Shown here: one piece after another, positions 5,399 to 7,323 of the stretch
How positions within the stretch are numbered: the stretch's first letter is position 1
Layout of the letters: the number at the start of each line of letters is the position of its first letter
NCBI GenBank assembly: GCA_964591255.1
Contig: CAZQAA010000104.1
Span: forward strand, 1-7,323
Reading direction: 5' to 3'
DNA: 7,323 bases
Origin: CAZQAA01 sp964591255
GTDB taxonomy: Bacteria > Desulfobacterota > DSM-4660 > Desulfatiglandales > Desulfatiglandaceae
Notes under the pieces: model-generated
What the model was told of the DNA's origin: nothing
What the model saw: only the letters and a program-made list of their open reading frames with translations
Database searches by the model: none
Position numbers and translations under genes: made by a program

Positions 5399-6137
5399 TC
5401 TGTCTCTTGATCTCGGAAAGAATTACTCCGCCGGCAACAGAAACATTCAAGGACTCCACCTGACCGGTTACGGGAATCCCGATTACCTGGTGACAAAGGC
5501 GCCTTATTGACGGGCTTACACCTTTTTGTTCATTGCCTAAGACCAGAACCACGTCTCTCTTCCAGTCAAATTCATATAAAGATAACACATCTTCATCCAC
5601 CGATGTCCCTATTATCCAAAAACCTTTTTTATCTAAAAACTTCAGGGTCATACCGAGATTTACAACCTTTGCCACCGGCAAATAATTATGGGCGCCCGCA
5701 GCACTCTTCAACACCCTCGCTGTTACCCCTGCCGACCTGTCTTTTGGAATAACCATCCCATGAGATCCAAAAAAAGCGGCTGTCCTTATGAGCGCACCAA
5801 GATTCCCCTCGTCGGTTATATGATCAACCGCAATTAAAAGGCCATTTCCCTGAACTTTAAGAGCTCTCTCAACAATCTGATCTAAATCTGCATAATGAAA
5901 ACCCTCCACCAGGGCAATAAAACCCTGATGGATATTGTCGGGCAGGACCCGGGAGACTTCAGACGCCCTTTTGAACCGGACAGGAATATGTCGCCTCTCT
6001 GCAATATGAACGATTTCCGTAACACGAGGCCCCTTTTTCCCCTGGGTTATCCAGATTTCCTGTATAGCCATCTCCTCGCGAAGGAGACTTTCCCTTACCG
6101 CCTGAAAACCGGGGATAAGTCGTGAGTTGCGGTTCAT
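5388..6137 (-). CDS. rlmB: SpoU/TrmH-family rRNA 2'-O-methyltransferase (RlmB-like)
   Basis: Predicted SAM-dependent ribose methyltransferase. The closest named relative is RlmB, which methylates G2251 in the P-loop of 23S rRNA. Counting from the ATG at 6137, an N-terminal RNA-binding (L30e-like) domain occupies about residues 5-78. A SPOUT knot domain follows with motif 1 DEGNLGALIRTA (about 109-120), motif 2 VLGNEQKGVSP (199-209) and motif 3 IPVTGQVESLNVSVAGGV (221-238). Motif 1 has DEGN where many members have DPHN or DPxN. Length is 249 residues, as usual for RlmB. The ATG overlaps the gmk stop as ATGA, indicating translational coupling; a GTG two codons earlier (6143) is an alternative. 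There is no clear Shine-Dalgarno site of its own. Exact target (RlmB or another SpoU enzyme such as TrmH) cannot be settled from sequence alone. Confidence 0.85.
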   Translation of the reverse strand: MNRNSRLIPGFQAVRESLLREEMAIQEIWITQGKKGPRVTEIVHIAERRHIPVRFKRASEVSRVLPDNIHQGFIALVEGFHYADLDQIVERALKVQGNGLLIAVDHITDEGNLGALIRTAAFFGSHGMVIPKDRSAGVTARVLKSAAGAHNYLPVAKVVNLGMTLKFLDKKGFWIIGTSVDEDVLSLYEFDWKRDVVLVLGNEQKGVSPSIRRLCHQVIGIPVTGQVESLNVSVAGGVILSEIKRQRAN

Positions 6138-6745
6138 GGACACGAAATATTAAAACTTGTTTTCACATGATGGATCCGGCGGTCCATGCGACATCGTTCT
6201 GATATTATTATTGCCTCGGCCTCATTTACAGCCTTTTCCAACTCATCGTTTATGATAATATAATCATATAAAATACAATTTTTTATCTCTATTTCCGCCG
6301 ATTCCATCCTTTTGCGAATAACTGCTTCATCCTCCGTACCCCGCTTAATGAGCCGTTTTCTCAGGACCTGAAGGGAAGGAGGCAGCAGATAGATAAGAAC
6401 GCTGTTTTTATAATGCTCTCTGATGCCTTTTGCACCTTGGACATCCAAATCAAGCAACACATCAATTCCTTTAGCCAGCTGTTTATCAATGCTGGAAAGA
6501 GCCGTGCCATAAAAATCAGTGTAGACCTTGGCCCATTCTATAAAGGCCCCGTCCTTTACCATCCTTTTGAACCCTTCGATATCTATAAAATAATAATCTA
6601 CACCATCCTTTTCTCCCCTTCTCCGTTGCCGGGTGGTATGAGAAACCGAATATCCTAATCCATCCACCCGCTCTCTTAGGATCCTAATAACACTGGACTT
6701 TCCCGCTCCCGACGGGGCGGAAATTACGAATGGTTGTCCCCACAT
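6134..6745 (-). CDS. gmk: Guanylate kinase
   Basis: Predicted to phosphorylate GMP to GDP using ATP, in the cytoplasm. The P-loop SAPSGAGKSS lies at residues 9-18. The GMP-binding region has SHTTRQRRRGEKDGVDYYF (about 35-53) and EWAKVYTDFYGT (about 70-81), followed by DLDVQGAKGIR (about 98-108). The LID region carries the arginines of KRGTEDEAVIRKRM. Length 203 is standard. The ATG at 6745 follows the remA stop by two bases. AAGGAG inside the end of remA gives a strong ribosome site five bases upstream. The stop overlaps the rlmB start. The gene order yicC-remA-gmk is common in Firmicutes and Desulfobacterota, which fits its place here. Confidence 0.97.
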   Translation of the reverse strand: MWGQPFVISAPSGAGKSSVIRILRERVDGLGYSVSHTTRQRRRGEKDGVDYYFIDIEGFKRMVKDGAFIEWAKVYTDFYGTALSSIDKQLAKGIDVLLDLDVQGAKGIREHYKNSVLIYLLPPSLQVLRKRLIKRGTEDEAVIRKRMESAEIEIKNCILYDYIIINDELEKAVNEAEAIIISERCRMDRRIHHVKTSFNISCP

Positions 6746-6747
6746 TT

Positions 6748-7020
6748 TTACTCCTTGAGGTCACCCTTGCTCAACGCTCCCTCAGGACTGAATCTTTGAG
6801 CAATTGTCTCACACTGAATAGCAGACAGTATCACATGGTTGCTGTCAGTAATAAGCACAGACCTTGTGCGCCTCCCCTGTGTAGCATCAATCAGCCTTTT
6901 TTCCGCACGTGCTTCATCTCGAAGACGCTTAATAGGTGCAGCATTCGGGGAAATAATGGCTATCACTCGCCTGGATACAACCGAATTTCCAAAACCTATG
7001 TTTACAAGCCTGAAACTCAC
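6748..7020 (-). CDS. remA: RemA-like DNA-binding regulator (DUF370)
   Basis: A 90-residue DUF370/RemA family member. It contains the family block VNIGFGNSVVSRRV near the N-terminus, SPNAAPIKRL, LIDATQGRRTRSVLITDS and HVILSAIQCETIAQRF. In Bacillus, RemA is a DNA-binding activator of biofilm matrix genes; the role in Gram-negative relatives is not established to my knowledge. Arginine-rich and Ser/Ala segments fit DNA binding, and there are no membrane segments. It starts with GTG at 7020, supported by GGGAGG seven bases upstream that overlaps the yicC stop, and lies 12 bases after yicC and 2 before gmk. It may regulate envelope or nucleotide functions, but that is inference. Confidence 0.92.
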   Translation of the reverse strand: MSFRLVNIGFGNSVVSRRVIAIISPNAAPIKRLRDEARAEKRLIDATQGRRTRSVLITDSNHVILSAIQCETIAQRFSPEGALSKGDLKE

Positions 7021-7032
7021 AATAAATCCTCC

Positions 7033-7323
7033 CTATTCCACATTCTGGACCTGTTCCCTTAACCTTTCGATCTCTCCCTTCATTTCCACAATATTTTTGG
7101 AAATAAAAGTATCTCCAGCCTTTGATCCAATAGTATTCACCTCCCGGTTCATCTCCTGAATCAAAAAATCCAGCTTCCGGCCCACAGGTCCCCCTTTGTT
7201 TAGGTATTCATAAAACTGATTCAGATGGCTTTTCATACGGACAACCTCTTCCGTAATATCAGACCGTTCTGCAAAAAAGATTACCTCCTGAACAAGTCGA
7301 CCATCATCCATATCCAGATTCAT
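7033..7323 (-). CDS. yicC: YicC/YloC-family endoribonuclease, C-terminal part (cut by the window end)
   Basis: The last 96 residues of a protein whose family is usually about 290 residues; the rest lies beyond position 7323. The C-terminal (DUF1732) signature is plain: RLVQEVIFFAERSDITEEV, RMKSHLNQF, GRKLDFLIQEMNREVNTIGSK, and the family's usual ending REQVQNVE. YicC proteins are metal-dependent endoribonucleases. The codon at 7323 reads ATG but matches an internal methionine, not the start. It leads the remA-gmk-rlmB operon; the promoter is outside the window. Confidence 0.95.
   Translation of the reverse strand: MNLDMDDGRLVQEVIFFAERSDITEEVVRMKSHLNQFYEYLNKGGPVGRKLDFLIQEMNREVNTIGSKAGDTFISKNIVEMKGEIERLREQVQNVE

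Noticed and set aside
1..7323. Mobile element, CRISPR array, toxin-antitoxin or phage genes
   Set aside because: No direct repeat arrays, terminal inverted repeats, transposase or integrase motifs were seen. The tRNA has no integrase beside it, and no repeated copy of its 3' end was noticed.

Overview
The window looks like an ordinary, compact chromosomal segment of a Gram-negative anaerobe. The best guess is a Desulfobacterota (former deltaproteobacterial) lineage. This is inferred from the gene set: an AICAR transformylase without its cyclohydrolase domain, FolE2 instead of FolE, a yicC-remA-gmk cluster, and a YbbR-linked diadenylate cyclase. No database search was run. Nothing points to recent transfer, a phage, an IS element or a CRISPR array.

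Layout. Positions 21-1643 (+) encode a large c-di-AMP synthase. It carries the CdaA membrane and cyclase domains, a fourth membrane helix, two YbbR repeats and a C-terminal LysM domain in one polypeptide. Facing it on the minus strand is a run of nucleotide and folate genes, in transcription order pyrF (from about 4921), folE2 (from 3960) and a purH-type AICAR formyltransferase (3049-1754). The gaps between them are unusually roomy (229 and 116 bases). The first gap holds a good sigma70-type promoter and a potentially structured leader of about 200 nt. A divergent promoter region (about 4990-5030) separates pyrF from tRNA-Thr(CGU) at 5048-5123 (+). The tRNA is followed, with no terminator between, by a 75-residue zinc-ribbon protein (5157-5384, +). 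Convergent to that is a tight minus-strand operon, yicC (cut by the window end) - remA/DUF370 - gmk - rlmB. Its genes are spaced 12 and 2 bases apart, then joined by an ATGA overlap, and the operon probably ends in a terminator overlapping the last codons of rlmB.

How the genes fit together. PyrF makes UMP. FolE2 starts the route from GTP to pterins and folate. The AICAR transformylase consumes 10-formyl-tetrahydrofolate in purine synthesis. Gmk phosphorylates GMP. YicC, RlmB, the tRNA and the zinc ribbon belong to, or may belong to, RNA metabolism. The main unusual item is the CdaA-YbbR-LysM fusion, which would place the cyclase and a cell-wall-binding module on opposite sides of the membrane in one chain. 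The other items worth a look are the folE2 leader, two short untracked open frames in the gaps, and the symmetric site between the divergent promoters.
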